Below are positions 1 through 10,423 of a stretch of 64,000 bases of DNA, in pieces. Below the pieces are notes generated by a model. It searched no databases, had not been told where the DNA came from, and saw only the letters and a program-made list of their open reading frames with translations. This DNA is from Moraxellaceae bacterium (GTDB lineage Bacteria; Pseudomonadota; Gammaproteobacteria; Pseudomonadales; Moraxellaceae). The DNA is taken from assembly GCA_025363155.1 (NCBI GenBank), contig JANYEL010000051.1, positions 1-64,000 of the forward strand, written 5' to 3'. Every line of letters starts with the position of its first letter. Position 1 is the stretch's first letter. Made by a program: the position numbers and the translations under genes.

Positions 1-313
1 ATGTTTTACCTTCTTGGTGGCATGTTTAACTCTCGTGTTGTATCGATGCTTATCGGGGATATGGCATAAACACCAAATAAATAGCGAAAACTTCCATAAT
101 CGATTTTAAAAAACAACAGATGTGCTATATCGCTGCCTCTATGATTTTGATATAAAGTGGCATGCTTTTGTATCGAAGGCAGGATATGCCTTCATATCAA
201 TTCGTTATGATCGAAGCCTTTATTGATGCATCAATGTTGATTATTGAGCAAAGAAGAGGTTTCTAAAAGTTTATTTGAATGGACTTGAACATCCATATTA
301 CGAGGAATCCAAA

Positions 314-700
314 ATGGCAGTTTTTTTGACAAATGACTGGTTTGAAACAGTTGAGAAAATGACTCAAGCTGCTGGCGATTTAAATTTGCCACCAACGCTG
401 GCTAATTTGGCACTCAACATGAGTGTAAGTGGCGGCGCAGACGGCAATGTTGATATGGCGCTAGATGGCGGGAAAATTGTCAAAGGTCATTCATCGAATG
501 CAAAAGCGACTCTAAACCTCGATGCTGACACATTGCGTAAAGTATTCCTTGAGTTTGATATGGCAGCAGCAATGCAAGCGTTCATGTCAGGCAAAATCAA
601 AGTGCTTGGCGATATGACTCAATTGATGGCGCTGCAAACTGCACGTCCAAGCCAAGAACAAAAAGATTTGTTCAAAAGCGTATTGGCTGTGACTGAATAA
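314..700 (+). CDS. SCP2 sterol-binding domain-like small protein
   Basis: ORF 275..700; internal ATG at 314 preceded by gaggaatcc. SCP2-like pattern (GGADGNVDMALDGGKI..., AFMSGKIKVLGDMTQLMAL). Confidence 0.65.
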   Translation: MAVFLTNDWFETVEKMTQAAGDLNLPPTLANLALNMSVSGGADGNVDMALDGGKIVKGHSSNAKATLNLDADTLRKVFLEFDMAAAMQAFMSGKIKVLGDMTQLMALQTARPSQEQKDLFKSVLAVTE

Positions 701-716
701 TCGATTTGATATGAAT

Positions 717-748
717 AAACCCGCTGAGTTAGGCGGGTTTTTTTTGGT
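717..748 (+). terminator. Rho-independent terminator
   Basis: AAACCCGC-loop-GCGGGTTT followed by a T run, just after the SCP2-like gene. Confidence 0.8.
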
Positions 749-1008
749 CGAAAGATAAGTCGTTCGAAAAGTAAGTCGCAATGTAGCTTTATGTTCACTT
801 TAACTTATATTCTGTTGTAGTTTGTGTAGCTTAAGATTCTGTTGTATTGACTTGTTTGTGAGTGGCGTGGTTATCTTGGTGCAGCAATTTTATGGTTAGA
901 ATTGCCTAATTAACCTAATAATTAAAGTAGAGAATAGATTTCTCATAGCCAATAAAAATGCTTTTTTAACTCTGCTGTGCAACTTAGTTTTTCCATCAGG
1001 AGATTCAA

Positions 1009-1278
1009 ATGAAACTTCAAGTTATTGTCGCTGCAATTGCAATGATGCTCGGAACAGCCGCTTATGCGGATATGACATCGGTTACTACAACAACCGTTAA
1101 AACTACGTCTCACCATGCCAAATCGGGCATGCATCACCATAATGGTAAGGCTTACCGTCATCATGGCAAAAAACATCATCACCATAATCGACATCATGCA
1201 AATAAAGGTCATGTCGTGAAGCGGGTGGTTGTTCACGAAGAAATTTCACCGCCGGGTTCAGTCACAATCATTAAGTAA
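1009..1278 (+). CDS. Small secreted histidine-rich protein
   Basis: 89-aa ORF with signal peptide (MKLQVIVAAIAMMLGTAAYA) then a His/Lys-rich body (HHAKSGMHHHNGKAYRHHGKKHHHHNRHH); RBS-like caggag upstream. Confidence 0.65.
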   Translation: MKLQVIVAAIAMMLGTAAYADMTSVTTTTVKTTSHHAKSGMHHHNGKAYRHHGKKHHHHNRHHANKGHVVKRVVVHEEISPPGSVTIIK

Positions 1279-1382
1279 TGAATAGATAAGTCATCAACTA
1301 AAAATCAATCACCGACAAAAGACCAATGATTTTTGTGGGGGCAAATTGAACCCTTGTTCCAACCGTTGAATGACTTTAAAAA

Positions 1383-1411
1383 ATAAACCCGCTCATATAG
1401 GCGGGTTTATT
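1383..1411. terminator. Bidirectional hairpin terminator
   Basis: ATAAACCCGC ... GCGGGTTTAT inverted repeat between convergent genes. Confidence 0.65.
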
Positions 1412-1428
1412 GATTTCTAAGCGAGTTA

Positions 1429-2472
1429 TTATTTGGTTGGTGCTAGTGCATAAATCGCTGCTTGCAACCAGATATTGCCACGGATAAACTCACCTGCTTT
1501 CACCCTTATTGCTTCTCCTCGTGGGAAATAAGCAACTTGAATGACCACTGGCACAGCATCAGGCTCACGCAGAATGACCACATCCAATAATTGTCCAACT
1601 TGATCCATAAAGTTCAATGGCTGAGCGCCAAGCACTTCGCCTTGAAACCATGCTTCATCTTCTTGTCCAAAATTTTCACCAAACAAGTAAGCCACCATAT
1701 TGGATAGATCCAACGTGACAGGCGCTTCGTCGTCGGGTGTTTTTGGTTGCCAAGCTGCGAGTTTTTCTTGTAGATCATCTGGCGCAACGCCGTCATTATC
1801 AGCAAGAATTTCATTCAATGCGCGATGATGGCGAACTGCGGCGGGATCATCAACGACAATCGTTTCATTCGCGCCGATATGTTCTAGCTCATAGGCAAAT
1901 GCGCCTAGATAGGCACGGTAGTTTACTTGCGCAAGATAATGATTTTGATTAACAGGATAGAGCGCATCAAAGGCATACAGCGTCGAGCCATCTGCGGTTT
2001 CTAAAGTTAGTACGGATTCAAGTGAGTGTTCACAATGCAACACGCGCGACACTTGAACCGTTGTGGCATGTTGGCTATTCAAAAACGGGTAGGCGCTACG
2101 CAAAGCCGTTGGACGACCATTGGTAATATCTAAAATTTGGGCTGCTTGAACCACACCGTCTGGCCCAGCGATCAGCCAATGGGTATCGGTATCATTAGCA
2201 TGATGTTCGGTTTTGGATAAACCGCGGGGCATGACTGCATCGTCAATGGACAGCTCTAACCATTTCGGTACTGTTTCGCTGACTGAGTCGGTGAGAATTT
2301 GCCAATGCGCACCATGATCACCAAGGATTTCACAATCAACTTTAAGTAGTTCTGGTTTCATGGGTGGTGTATCCGTTGTGGTTTTGCTGGCTTGTTCATC
2401 ATGTGATGCTGGGCGAGTTGCTGTGGAATCATCCTTCGCTTGGTAATCATTACTGTCAAACTGTTCAGTCAT
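1429..2472 (-). CDS. Hypothetical protein, acidic
   Basis: Long ORF (347 aa) with consistent coding character; no family recognised. Confidence 0.6.
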   Translation of the reverse strand: MTEQFDSNDYQAKDDSTATRPASHDEQASKTTTDTPPMKPELLKVDCEILGDHGAHWQILTDSVSETVPKWLELSIDDAVMPRGLSKTEHHANDTDTHWLIAGPDGVVQAAQILDITNGRPTALRSAYPFLNSQHATTVQVSRVLHCEHSLESVLTLETADGSTLYAFDALYPVNQNHYLAQVNYRAYLGAFAYELEHIGANETIVVDDPAAVRHHRALNEILADNDGVAPDDLQEKLAAWQPKTPDDEAPVTLDLSNMVAYLFGENFGQEDEAWFQGEVLGAQPLNFMDQVGQLLDVVILREPDAVPVVIQVAYFPRGEAIRVKAGEFIRGNIWLQAAIYALAPTK

Positions 2473-2654
2473 TCCAAGCTCCCTACGGTATTGTATTGAA
2501 TATAATGAATATTATCGGTTTGGTCTAGTGTCAATGATGAAAACTATCTAATAACTATCTAATAAATCGCAGCGTAGAGCACTGACAAAAATATCTTAAA
2601 TCGCCTAAGCTAGCCATCTTCTTACTTCTCACTGTATACATAGGGATAGAACCC

Positions 2655-3437
2655 ATGAATTTCAACGCTTCATTACCACATAAAGTCGCTTTAGTAACAG
2701 GTGGCGCTTCAGGTTTAGGGCTGGCGACGGTTCGTTTATTAGCTGAGAAAGGCGCACGCGTTGCGATATTTGATTTGAATCGTGAACAAGCGGATTTAGT
2801 CGCTCAAGAACTCGGTGCAAATGTACGCGCTTACACGGTCAATGTTAGCGATGAAGTCTCGGTCAAAACTGCGATTGATCAAGTGGTGCAAGATTTTGGC
2901 GGCTTACATATTGCTGTCAACTGCGCGGGGATTGGTTCAGCCAGTCGTACCGTTGGTAAAAACGGTGCGCATTCACTCGAATTATTCACCAAAGTCATTA
3001 CCATCAATTTGATTGGTACGTTCAACGTCACACGTCTTGCCGCTGAAGCGATGCAGCACAACACGCCAGACGATAATGATAACGAGCGCGGTGTAATCAT
3101 CAATACGGCATCGGTTGCAGCGTTTGATGGTCAGATTGGTCAAGTGGCTTACTCCGCATCGAAAGGTGGCGTGGTCGGTATGACGTTGCCACTCGCGCGT
3201 GATTTGGCTGTGATGGGTGTGCGCGTAAATACCATCGCACCAGGCATTTTTAATACACCACTCATGAACGCATCACCTGATAGCGTGAAGTTGCCGCTGA
3301 TTGAAATGACGCAATTTCCGAAGCGTTTGGGCTATCCAGAAGAGTACGCAAAACTTGCAGTGCATATCGTTGAGAACAGTTTTATGAATGGTGAAACCAT
3401 CCGTTTAGACGGCGCAATCCGTATGCAGCCACGTTAA
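2655..3437 (+). CDS. SDR family oxidoreductase, 3-hydroxyacyl-CoA dehydrogenase type II-like
   Basis: Rossmann motif TGGASGLG, catalytic [21 protein letters not shown] segment typical of HSD17B10-like SDRs. Confidence 0.85.
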   Translation: MNFNASLPHKVALVTGGASGLGLATVRLLAEKGARVAIFDLNREQADLVAQELGANVRAYTVNVSDEVSVKTAIDQVVQDFGGLHIAVNCAGIGSASRTVGKNGAHSLELFTKVITINLIGTFNVTRLAAEAMQHNTPDDNDNERGVIINTASVAAFDGQIGQVAYSASKGGVVGMTLPLARDLAVMGVRVNTIAPGIFNTPLMNASPDSVKLPLIEMTQFPKRLGYPEEYAKLAVHIVENSFMNGETIRLDGAIRMQPR

Positions 3438-3949
3438 TGACTGATCAAGAAAAAGTTGCCCCAAAGCCATTATCCACAATGACCTTGTGGATTGATGCCG
3501 ATGCCTGTCCTCGAATTTTGCGTGAAGTGATTTTCCGTGCTGCTGATCGGCATCAGCTTCCGACGGTTTTTGTTGCTAATCAGCCTGTCGGCATTGCCCC
3601 GTCAAATTTGATTCGTTCGTTGCAAGTCTCGGGTGGTGCGGATATGGCAGATCAAGAAATCGTTTCGCGAATGAAAGCGGGCGATTTGGTGATGACGCAG
3701 GATATTCCATTGGCGGCGGAAGTGATTGAAAAAGGCGGTACCGCGCTACATCCGCGTGGTGAGGTTTTTACCATTGAAAATGTGCGTGCACGGCTGCATT
3801 TGCGTGACTTTATGGATAGTTTGCGTGGGGCGGGTGTGCAAACCGGTGGCCCACCGCCGTTGACTGATCGCGATAAGAAACAATTTGCCGATGGCTTGGA
3901 AAAAACCATTGTCAGGTTGAAAAAATTGGCAGCGAAGAAGCCGCTATAA
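3437..3949 (+). CDS. YaiI/YqxD (DUF188) family protein
   Basis: WIDADACP start, [16 protein letters not shown](G)[23 protein letters not shown]: hallmark of the family. Confidence 0.9.
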   Translation: MTDQEKVAPKPLSTMTLWIDADACPRILREVIFRAADRHQLPTVFVANQPVGIAPSNLIRSLQVSGGADMADQEIVSRMKAGDLVMTQDIPLAAEVIEKGGTALHPRGEVFTIENVRARLHLRDFMDSLRGAGVQTGGPPPLTDRDKKQFADGLEKTIVRLKKLAAKKPL

Positions 3950-4119
3950 AACGATTGGTTTTCTGAATTTAGTTGTCGAAAATGGGTTAATTTTTATGTG
4001 GTGATTTGGCGATAAATTTTTCAATTTGCCTTGTCAAATGCATGATGAAACCCCATAGATGTTATCATAGAGATCACTAGCCCGTTTTTAGATTGAAGGC
4101 TGTAACCGAGGAAGAAACA

Positions 4120-4779
4120 ATGTCAGATGTAGCAAGTGAAGCAGTTGTTCTAGAGGCGCCTGAATCAGTCGAGAGCGATCAGCCAAATATGCAGATCACG
4201 CCTTCAGCGCAAGAATACCTCAAAGAATTACTCGCTAAACAAAATACCCCCGGCATTGGTGTGCGTATATTTGTTGAAAATGCAGGAACGCCACGTGCGG
4301 AATGTTGCATGGCGTATAGCACTCCAGGTGAAGAAATTACGACGGATGCCAAGATTATCTATCCAGAATTTGCGGCGTATATTGATCAACCAAGCATTTC
4401 ATATTTGAAAGATGCGGTGATTGATTACAACAAAGATCGTTTTGGCGGTCAGTTGACGTTTAAAGCACCGAATTCAAAAGTGCCACGTATCGGTGCGAAT
4501 GCTTCGATTGAAGAACGTATCGGTTATGTATTGCAGTCTGAAATTAATCCAGGTTTGGCTGCACATGGTGGTAATGTATCGTTAGTTGAGTTGTTTGATG
4601 ATCCAGCGGATGGTTTGACAGCAGTTTTGCAATTTGGGGGTGGCTGTCAGGGCTGTTCGGCGGTAGATATGACATTGAAGCAAGGCGTAGAAACCTCGCT
4701 AAAAGAACATATTCCTGAGCTTGGACGTGTGATTGATAAGACAGACCATACCAAGCGGGAAGGTGCTTACTTTAAGTAA
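4120..4779 (+). CDS. nfuA: Fe-S cluster biogenesis protein NfuA
   Basis: HesB-like N-terminus plus Nfu domain with CxxC (FGGGCQGCSAVDMTLKQGVE). Confidence 0.92.
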   Translation: MSDVASEAVVLEAPESVESDQPNMQITPSAQEYLKELLAKQNTPGIGVRIFVENAGTPRAECCMAYSTPGEEITTDAKIIYPEFAAYIDQPSISYLKDAVIDYNKDRFGGQLTFKAPNSKVPRIGANASIEERIGYVLQSEINPGLAAHGGNVSLVELFDDPADGLTAVLQFGGGCQGCSAVDMTLKQGVETSLKEHIPELGRVIDKTDHTKREGAYFK

Positions 4780-4802
4780 AAACCAAATTGCTTTAGAACA
4801 GG

Positions 4803-4836
4803 GCCAATTGACCACCTTTACCAATTGGCTTTTTTT
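4803..4836 (+). terminator. Rho-independent terminator after nfuA
   Basis: GCCAATTG ... CAATTGGC followed by T8. Confidence 0.75.
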
Positions 4837-5202
4837 TGTCTGCGATTTGGTGGATTGAATTTTTGTAAATCAAAAGCTTTATCCCGTGGGTGTCTTTTCG
4901 TTGAGATTATTAATGGGAGGATTAGCCTGCGGCTCGCCTTACTTTTTTCTTGGAAAAAGTAAGCAAAACCGTGTCCTTCGCAAAACTCGCGTACAGGGAG
5001 GAATTTTTAAAAGTTGGGCTTATCCAAGATATTAAAATATTGAGTGATGAATGTTTGGCTCAAACAGTTGCTCCAGACGGGTGAACAGCACAGCAAAGGT
5101 CAAAATCTAAAAACAAAAAGTAGAAAAATTTATGATTTAAGCCAGTGAATCCTCTATGCTTACGCATCTTTTTACATCTCGTATTCATAAGGCAGATTCA
5201 TC

Positions 5203-5745
5203 GTGGCACTGAAAGCAACAATCTATAAAGCTGACCTGCAAATTGCTGATATGAATCGTCATTATTATGAAACGCATTCACTGACGATTGCGCGTCATCC
5301 TTCGGAAACGGAGGAGCGTGTGATGGCGCGTGTGCTGATGTTTGGTGTGTACGCGAGTGAGTCGCTGACGTTTACCAAGGGTTTGTTTGAGGTTGATGAG
5401 CCTGATGTGTGGGATAAAGATTTAACCGATGCGATTCAGTTGTGGATTGATGTCGGTCAGCCTGATGAAACGCGCATTAAGAAAGCATCGAATCGTTCAA
5501 AAAAAGTCGTAGTACTGAGCTATAACACCAGCACGGATGTGTGGTTTAAAGGCATTGAAAATAAAATTGCGCGTTTAGATAACGTGACGGTATTACAGCT
5601 TTTACCTGAGCAAAGCGAAGCGCTGACAGCATTGGTTAATCGTTCCGTTCGTTGGAGCTTTACGATTCAGGATGATGAGATTTTGGTGTCGTCTGATGAA
5701 GGTTCAGTGGATGTGAAGTTGGTGGTGTTGAAAGCGGGGAGCTAA
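5203..5745 (+). CDS. yaeQ: YaeQ family protein
   Basis: MALKATIYKADLQIADMNRHYYETHSLTIARHPSETEERVMARVL matches the YaeQ family. Confidence 0.92.
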   Translation: MALKATIYKADLQIADMNRHYYETHSLTIARHPSETEERVMARVLMFGVYASESLTFTKGLFEVDEPDVWDKDLTDAIQLWIDVGQPDETRIKKASNRSKKVVVLSYNTSTDVWFKGIENKIARLDNVTVLQLLPEQSEALTALVNRSVRWSFTIQDDEILVSSDEGSVDVKLVVLKAGS

Positions 5746-5808
5746 CCAATAGTCTTTGTTACTTTTGCCGGAAAGTCTCCAAGAATTTTTTAGCAAAGAT
5801 TGGTAATT

Positions 5809-6417
5809 CTAATTTTGGAAATCTGGAGGCGGTTTTGTTCCAACAAGAATTTCCAACGCACCAGACATCATACTCTGTTCATTAGATTCAATGAGTGGTA
5901 ATCCTGCACTATGAAATGCTTGTAAAAGCTGTGACCGTTGCACTTGAGAGCCACCTTTAATAGTAAGACCAACAGCCCTTACATAGCCACTGTAAAATGT
6001 TGTTTCTAATCCTGCTGCGGTAAGGACTTCGTTTATATCTTCACGGTAAACAGTTGATTCTGGATCATCACCAACAAAAGTAAGCCAAAGCTTAAAGGGT
6101 TTCCCTTGTAGTGCCGAGACAAGCCGTTGAGCTTGCTCTAAAGATACTCGCCGCCAAGCCATCTGAGCTTTAAGTCGTTCTTGTTCTAGTTTTGCTTCCG
6201 CTGTTTCTGCTTTAGCTTTTGCCGTTTCGGCTTCATTAGCTGAAATTCGTTCATCTGCAAATTTTTCGCGAATACCTCCACTCCAAACAACGCCAGCAGT
6301 TCCGATTAATGCTAATACCGCGCCAATAACTAGAAGGATATTCGCCCAAGAAAAGATTGTGTCAGCAAGCGACTGCGTAATATTAAACATTGGGCGTAAT
6401 AACCAGTGTGATTTCAT
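5809..6417 (-). CDS. Hypothetical membrane protein with coiled coil
   Basis: One TM segment followed by an Ala/Glu/Lys-rich coiled coil (ANEAETAKAKAETAEAKLEQERLKAQ). Confidence 0.6.
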   Translation of the reverse strand: MKSHWLLRPMFNITQSLADTIFSWANILLVIGAVLALIGTAGVVWSGGIREKFADERISANEAETAKAKAETAEAKLEQERLKAQMAWRRVSLEQAQRLVSALQGKPFKLWLTFVGDDPESTVYREDINEVLTAAGLETTFYSGYVRAVGLTIKGGSQVQRSQLLQAFHSAGLPLIESNEQSMMSGALEILVGTKPPPDFQN

Positions 6418-6438
6418 AGTTGTATAAGAAGGATGTAA

Positions 6439-7245
6439 CTACTTAAAAAAATACCCAGTCTCTGGCGAGCTTGCATTCGCATAAGCCTTCCTCGGCATAC
6501 GACCAGCGAGAAACGCTTCACGTCCAGCTTCAACCGCTTTTTTCATCGCCGAAGCCATCAATACAGGATTTTGAGCTGCTGCAATTGCGGTATTCATCAA
6601 TACTCCAGCACAACCCAACTCCATAGCAATAGCCGCATCTGAAGCAGTCCCAACACCCGCATCAACGATGATCGGTATATTGGCGTTTTCAAGAATCAGG
6701 CGAATGTTATGCGGATTAGTCAGACCTAAACCAGAACCTATCAAACTACCCAATGGCATGACTGCAACACAGCCCATGTTTTCCAATTCTTTCGCAATGA
6801 TCGGATCATCAGACGTGTAAACCATCACCTCAAAGCCATCATCAATCAATGTGCGCGCAGCTTTGAGCGTATCGACGACGTTCGGGTAAAGAGTCTTGGT
6901 GTCGCCTAACACTTCGAGTTTAACGAGGTTATGGCCATCCAAGAGTTCACGCGCGAGCATACAAGTACGCACCGCGCTGTCTGCATCAAAGCAACCTGCA
7001 GTATTGGGCAAAATCGTATAGCGATCTGGTGGAATCACATCAAGCAGATTTGGTTCACCCGGATTTTGTCCGATGTTGCTGCGGCGAATCGCGACCGTGA
7101 CAATTTCAGCGCCACTCATGCTAATCGCTGCGCCAGTCTCTGCGAGGTCTTTATATTTTCCTGTACCGACTAAAAGGCGCGAAGAGAAGGTGCGTGTGCC
7201 GACAATGAGCGGTTGATCTTGAAATGGAGTAGTCATGGCGTTCAT
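6439..7245 (-). CDS. thiG: Thiazole synthase
   Basis: [73 protein letters not shown]. Confidence 0.95.
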   Translation of the reverse strand: MNAMTTPFQDQPLIVGTRTFSSRLLVGTGKYKDLAETGAAISMSGAEIVTVAIRRSNIGQNPGEPNLLDVIPPDRYTILPNTAGCFDADSAVRTCMLARELLDGHNLVKLEVLGDTKTLYPNVVDTLKAARTLIDDGFEVMVYTSDDPIIAKELENMGCVAVMPLGSLIGSGLGLTNPHNIRLILENANIPIIVDAGVGTASDAAIAMELGCAGVLMNTAIAAAQNPVLMASAMKKAVEAGREAFLAGRMPRKAYANASSPETGYFFK

Positions 7246-7670
7246 TCAACTTCTTCTTCGTAAACAACGATTTGTAAATCATCTAGCGGATCTTCATCTT
7301 GCGCATCAAACGCAACGATGATGCTTAGATTTGGAAAATCTTGAGCAAGTTTGGCTTGCCACATCGCTTGCAAACGCTGACCAAAAGTAATGAGCTGTTC
7401 GCGCGATGGCGTGTTTTGAGCATCAACCGCTAAACAGTATTCAAGCAAATGGCGATGATTGCATAATGCTTGAACGGTGGTTTTGTCATATTCACAAGCG
7501 AGAAGGAGTTCGAGATAGTCTTCGCTATCAGGCGCACTTTCTAAGTAAACGCGTCCATCGTGGTAGACAAATTCTGGCCAAAAGACTTCACTAAGTTCAA
7601 TCGCTTTTGAAACATCAGATTGATGATCATGCGATTCATCGTGATGGTGGATGTCACAACATGTAGCCAT
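7242..7670 (-). CDS. Hypothetical protein between thiS and thiG
   Basis: 142-aa ORF overlapping/abutting both neighbours in the same operon; no family recognised. Confidence 0.6.
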   Translation of the reverse strand: MATCCDIHHHDESHDHQSDVSKAIELSEVFWPEFVYHDGRVYLESAPDSEDYLELLLACEYDKTTVQALCNHRHLLEYCLAVDAQNTPSREQLITFGQRLQAMWQAKLAQDFPNLSIIVAFDAQDEDPLDDLQIVVYEEEVE

Positions 7671-7873
7671 TAGCCGCCTCCAACTGCGTGAACTATTTCA
7701 ATTTTTTGCATTGTATTTAATGTGTATTCGCTATGACGGCTTTTGGAAATCAACATACCATCGACTTCAATCGCATAGCGTTTACCGTTTAATCCTAACT
7801 CTGTTACCAGTTCGGCTAAGGTTTTGGATGTGGTTTCGAACTGTTCGCCATTCACTAATATTGAAATACTCAC
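7670..7873 (-). CDS. thiS: Sulfur carrier protein ThiS
   Basis: 67-aa ubiquitin-like protein ending in HAVGGG; next to thiG. Confidence 0.9.
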   Translation of the reverse strand: MSISILVNGEQFETTSKTLAELVTELGLNGKRYAIEVDGMLISKSRHSEYTLNTMQKIEIVHAVGGG

Positions 7874-8241
7874 GTCGCAGACACCTTAAACGCTGACCAA
7901 GCCAAAAGCAGCCAACCCAGAATAAATGCTGTACCGCCAATCGGTGTAATCGCACCAAACCAACGCGGTGCGCCAAGTGCCATCGCATACAGCGAGCCAC
8001 AGAAAATGATAATACCGATTTGTAGAAAGCCAGCAGGTAGTCGTAATTCGAGAGTAGGAATTGTGCGAAGCAATGCGCCGATGACCAGCAGGCCAAGCGC
8101 ATGATAAAAAAAGTATTCTGTTGCGGTGTGCCACCAGCCAAGCTGTTCGCTACTTAGACGTGCTTTCAGTGCATGGGCACCAAAAGCACCAAACATGACC
8201 GCAGCAGCAAGATTGACTGCGGAGATTGCCAACCAATTCAT
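7870..8241 (-). CDS. DUF423 family inner-membrane protein (YgdD-like)
   Basis: FGAFGAHALKARLSSEQLGWWHTATEYFFYHALGLL typical of DUF423. Confidence 0.88.
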   Translation of the reverse strand: MNWLAISAVNLAAAVMFGAFGAHALKARLSSEQLGWWHTATEYFFYHALGLLVIGALLRTIPTLELRLPAGFLQIGIIIFCGSLYAMALGAPRWFGAITPIGGTAFILGWLLLAWSAFKVSAT

Positions 8242-8244
8242 CGC

Positions 8245-9156
8245 TTAACCCACTGACATTGCGGTACGGATTTTATCCATCGCATTTTTTTCTAACTGAC
8301 GAATGCGTTCGGCTGAAACTTTGTACTCGGCAGCCAGTTCGTGCAAAGTGGATTTTTCTTCATCGAGCCAGCGACGTTTCAGAATCGTGCGTGAGCGATC
8401 ATCGAGTTTGCCCATCGCATTGGCGAGCGCGTTATTGCTATGCGCCTCCCAATCGGCTTCCTCAACCTCGCGTGCAGGATCGAAGCGCGTATCTTCCAAA
8501 TACATGACTGGCGCAACACGACCTTCTTCATCGTCTTCCGCTTGCGCTTCAAACGATGCGTCATACGCAGTCAAACGTCCTTCCATCTCAAGCACTTGAG
8601 CGGCAGTGACATTTAAATCACGTGCGATGTCTTCAGCTTCTTGTAGCGTCAATTTACGGCTAGATTTTTTCAATGAACGTAAGTTAAAGAACAGTTTACG
8701 CTGTGCTTTCGTCGTTGCGACCTTAACAATGCGCCAATTACGAATCACGAACTCATGAATTTCAGCTTTAATCCAATGCACCGCAAACGACACCAAACGC
8801 ACGCCCATCGTCGGGTCGAAGCGTTTAACGGCTTTCATTAAGCCGACGTTGCCTTCTTGAATCAAATCGCCTTGTGGCAAACCATAACCAGCATAACTAC
8901 GCGCAATATGTACGACGAAGCGTAAGTGCGACAGTACCAATTCACGGGCAGCATCCACGTCACCATCATAGAAGTAACGTTCGGCGAGTTCTTTTTCTTG
9001 CTCTGGCGTCAGAATAGGGATTTGGCTAATGGTGTTGATATATGCGCCGAGGTTGACACCTGGTGCAGTTAAAGACAATGTATTAAGAGGCATGAGTGTT
9101 GATGCGCTCGGCGGTGTAACGGCCAATGCTTTATCACTCAATGTACTTGCGCTCAT
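8245..9156 (-). CDS. rpoH: RNA polymerase sigma-32 factor
   Basis: [84 protein letters not shown]. Confidence 0.96.
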   Translation of the reverse strand: MSASTLSDKALAVTPPSASTLMPLNTLSLTAPGVNLGAYINTISQIPILTPEQEKELAERYFYDGDVDAARELVLSHLRFVVHIARSYAGYGLPQGDLIQEGNVGLMKAVKRFDPTMGVRLVSFAVHWIKAEIHEFVIRNWRIVKVATTKAQRKLFFNLRSLKKSSRKLTLQEAEDIARDLNVTAAQVLEMEGRLTAYDASFEAQAEDDEEGRVAPVMYLEDTRFDPAREVEEADWEAHSNNALANAMGKLDDRSRTILKRRWLDEEKSTLHELAAEYKVSAERIRQLEKNAMDKIRTAMSVG

Positions 9157-9379
9157 GAAGGTTCCTGATTATTGATAAAAGTTGCAACGTCTTAAAATGC
9201 AACATGTGACACAAAACGAGATATCTTTATTTTGCCACAATTAGAGAGACTAAATTGTAATGGAGCTGTGATTATTTATGATTTTTAAACTGTAGCAAGT
9301 TGTGAATTAAATGTATGGGGTTAGGGGCATATTTTATCAATAGGAAGATGCATATTTTGTTTCATGTAACGATTGGAGT

Positions 9380-10423
9380 TTAATTGAGGATATAGCTTGT
9401 TTGCGATTGATGCTGATCTACCGATTTTGATAATAAAAACAGACCTTGACCTAAACTTCGATTTGAATCATTGCCCAGCTGGACGGCATGAACTGCATTT
9501 TTATCTAACACTAAAACTATTTCAATTGAAGTCGTTGGACTGCACCAGCGCGTGATGAGCTGCTTCATTGCTAAATGCATTTTACCATTAGGCAGTAATG
9601 CATCATAAGTGTCTTGTGATAAAGGTCCAATGTTTAGTCGAATCCGACTGTCAATTTGTAGTACGCGTGTACCACAAAATGTAGTCTCACCTAATTGCGC
9701 AAAACTTCCGCCTAAACTGGTCCGCTGATCTTCAGGAATTTCAAACCATTCAGGTATAAATTGATCGATGCTGACCTGTTCATTTAGATATGAACTTAAA
9801 ACTTGGCATAAGCTTTCACCAGAAACTTGTTGACCTTGGATGAGTCCACCAAATTGAGCAAAAGCTTCATCAATCGTTGGTTCTGATGATTGCGTTGGCG
9901 TATAACCTGCCAACGCATGTAAGTGATCGAGATAGGCATGGCGACCTTTAATTTCATATTGCAGCGGCAGGCTATAGAGCGTTGCTGCCTTAAAAAACAA
10001 ACTAATCAGGCGATTATTAAATAAATCTAAAAATGATGCCGCCGCACTATCTTGCTTAATGGTGACTTGAGCACTCAACCCTTGCGTGTAAACAACAGGC
10101 AAAGCGCCAAGTGGGCCTGTCAGTCCAATCATCGTTGGACAGAGACGATACCTTTTGCTGGATAACGATTTTGACGTAATGAACTCATCTTCAAGTAAAG
10201 GCTGTTTTACCCGCAAAGACTCAATTTCACCCGCAGGAAATGCCAGTGATAGCGATGAGAAAAAACTAATTTCCTCACCTAATGCCGATTCAGGATCGAT
10301 GTGACCTGATTCACGGAGTGAAAGTTGCAATAAGCGCACAGCCTGAAAAAAATCATACTGTCCAGGATGTTGTTCCAGTGACTCAATTACACTAGAGCGC
10401 GTAGACCATTGCGTGGTGGACAT
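9380..10423 (-). CDS. tssG: T6SS baseplate subunit TssG
   Basis: SLEQHPGQYDFFQAVRLLQ and GLTGPLGALPVVYTQ; adjacent to tssF. Confidence 0.9.
   Translation of the reverse strand: MSTTQWSTRSSVIESLEQHPGQYDFFQAVRLLQLSLRESGHIDPESALGEEISFFSSLSLAFPAGEIESLRVKQPLLEDEFITSKSLSSKRYRLCPTMIGLTGPLGALPVVYTQGLSAQVTIKQDSAAASFLDLFNNRLISLFFKAATLYSLPLQYEIKGRHAYLDHLHALAGYTPTQSSEPTIDEAFAQFGGLIQGQQVSGESLCQVLSSYLNEQVSIDQFIPEWFEIPEDQRTSLGGSFAQLGETTFCGTRVLQIDSRIRLNIGPLSQDTYDALLPNGKMHLAMKQLITRWCSPTTSIEIVLVLDKNAVHAVQLGNDSNRSLGQGLFLLSKSVDQHQSQTSYILN

Noticed and set aside
1-69. Short ORF at the left edge (MFYLLGGMFNSRVVSMLIGDMA*)
   Set aside because: Could be the 3' end of a gene outside the window, but 22 codons give too little to call.
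943-1236. ORF on - strand opposite the His-rich gene
   Set aside because: Antisense shadow of the His codons (Met-rich translation); no independent coding support.
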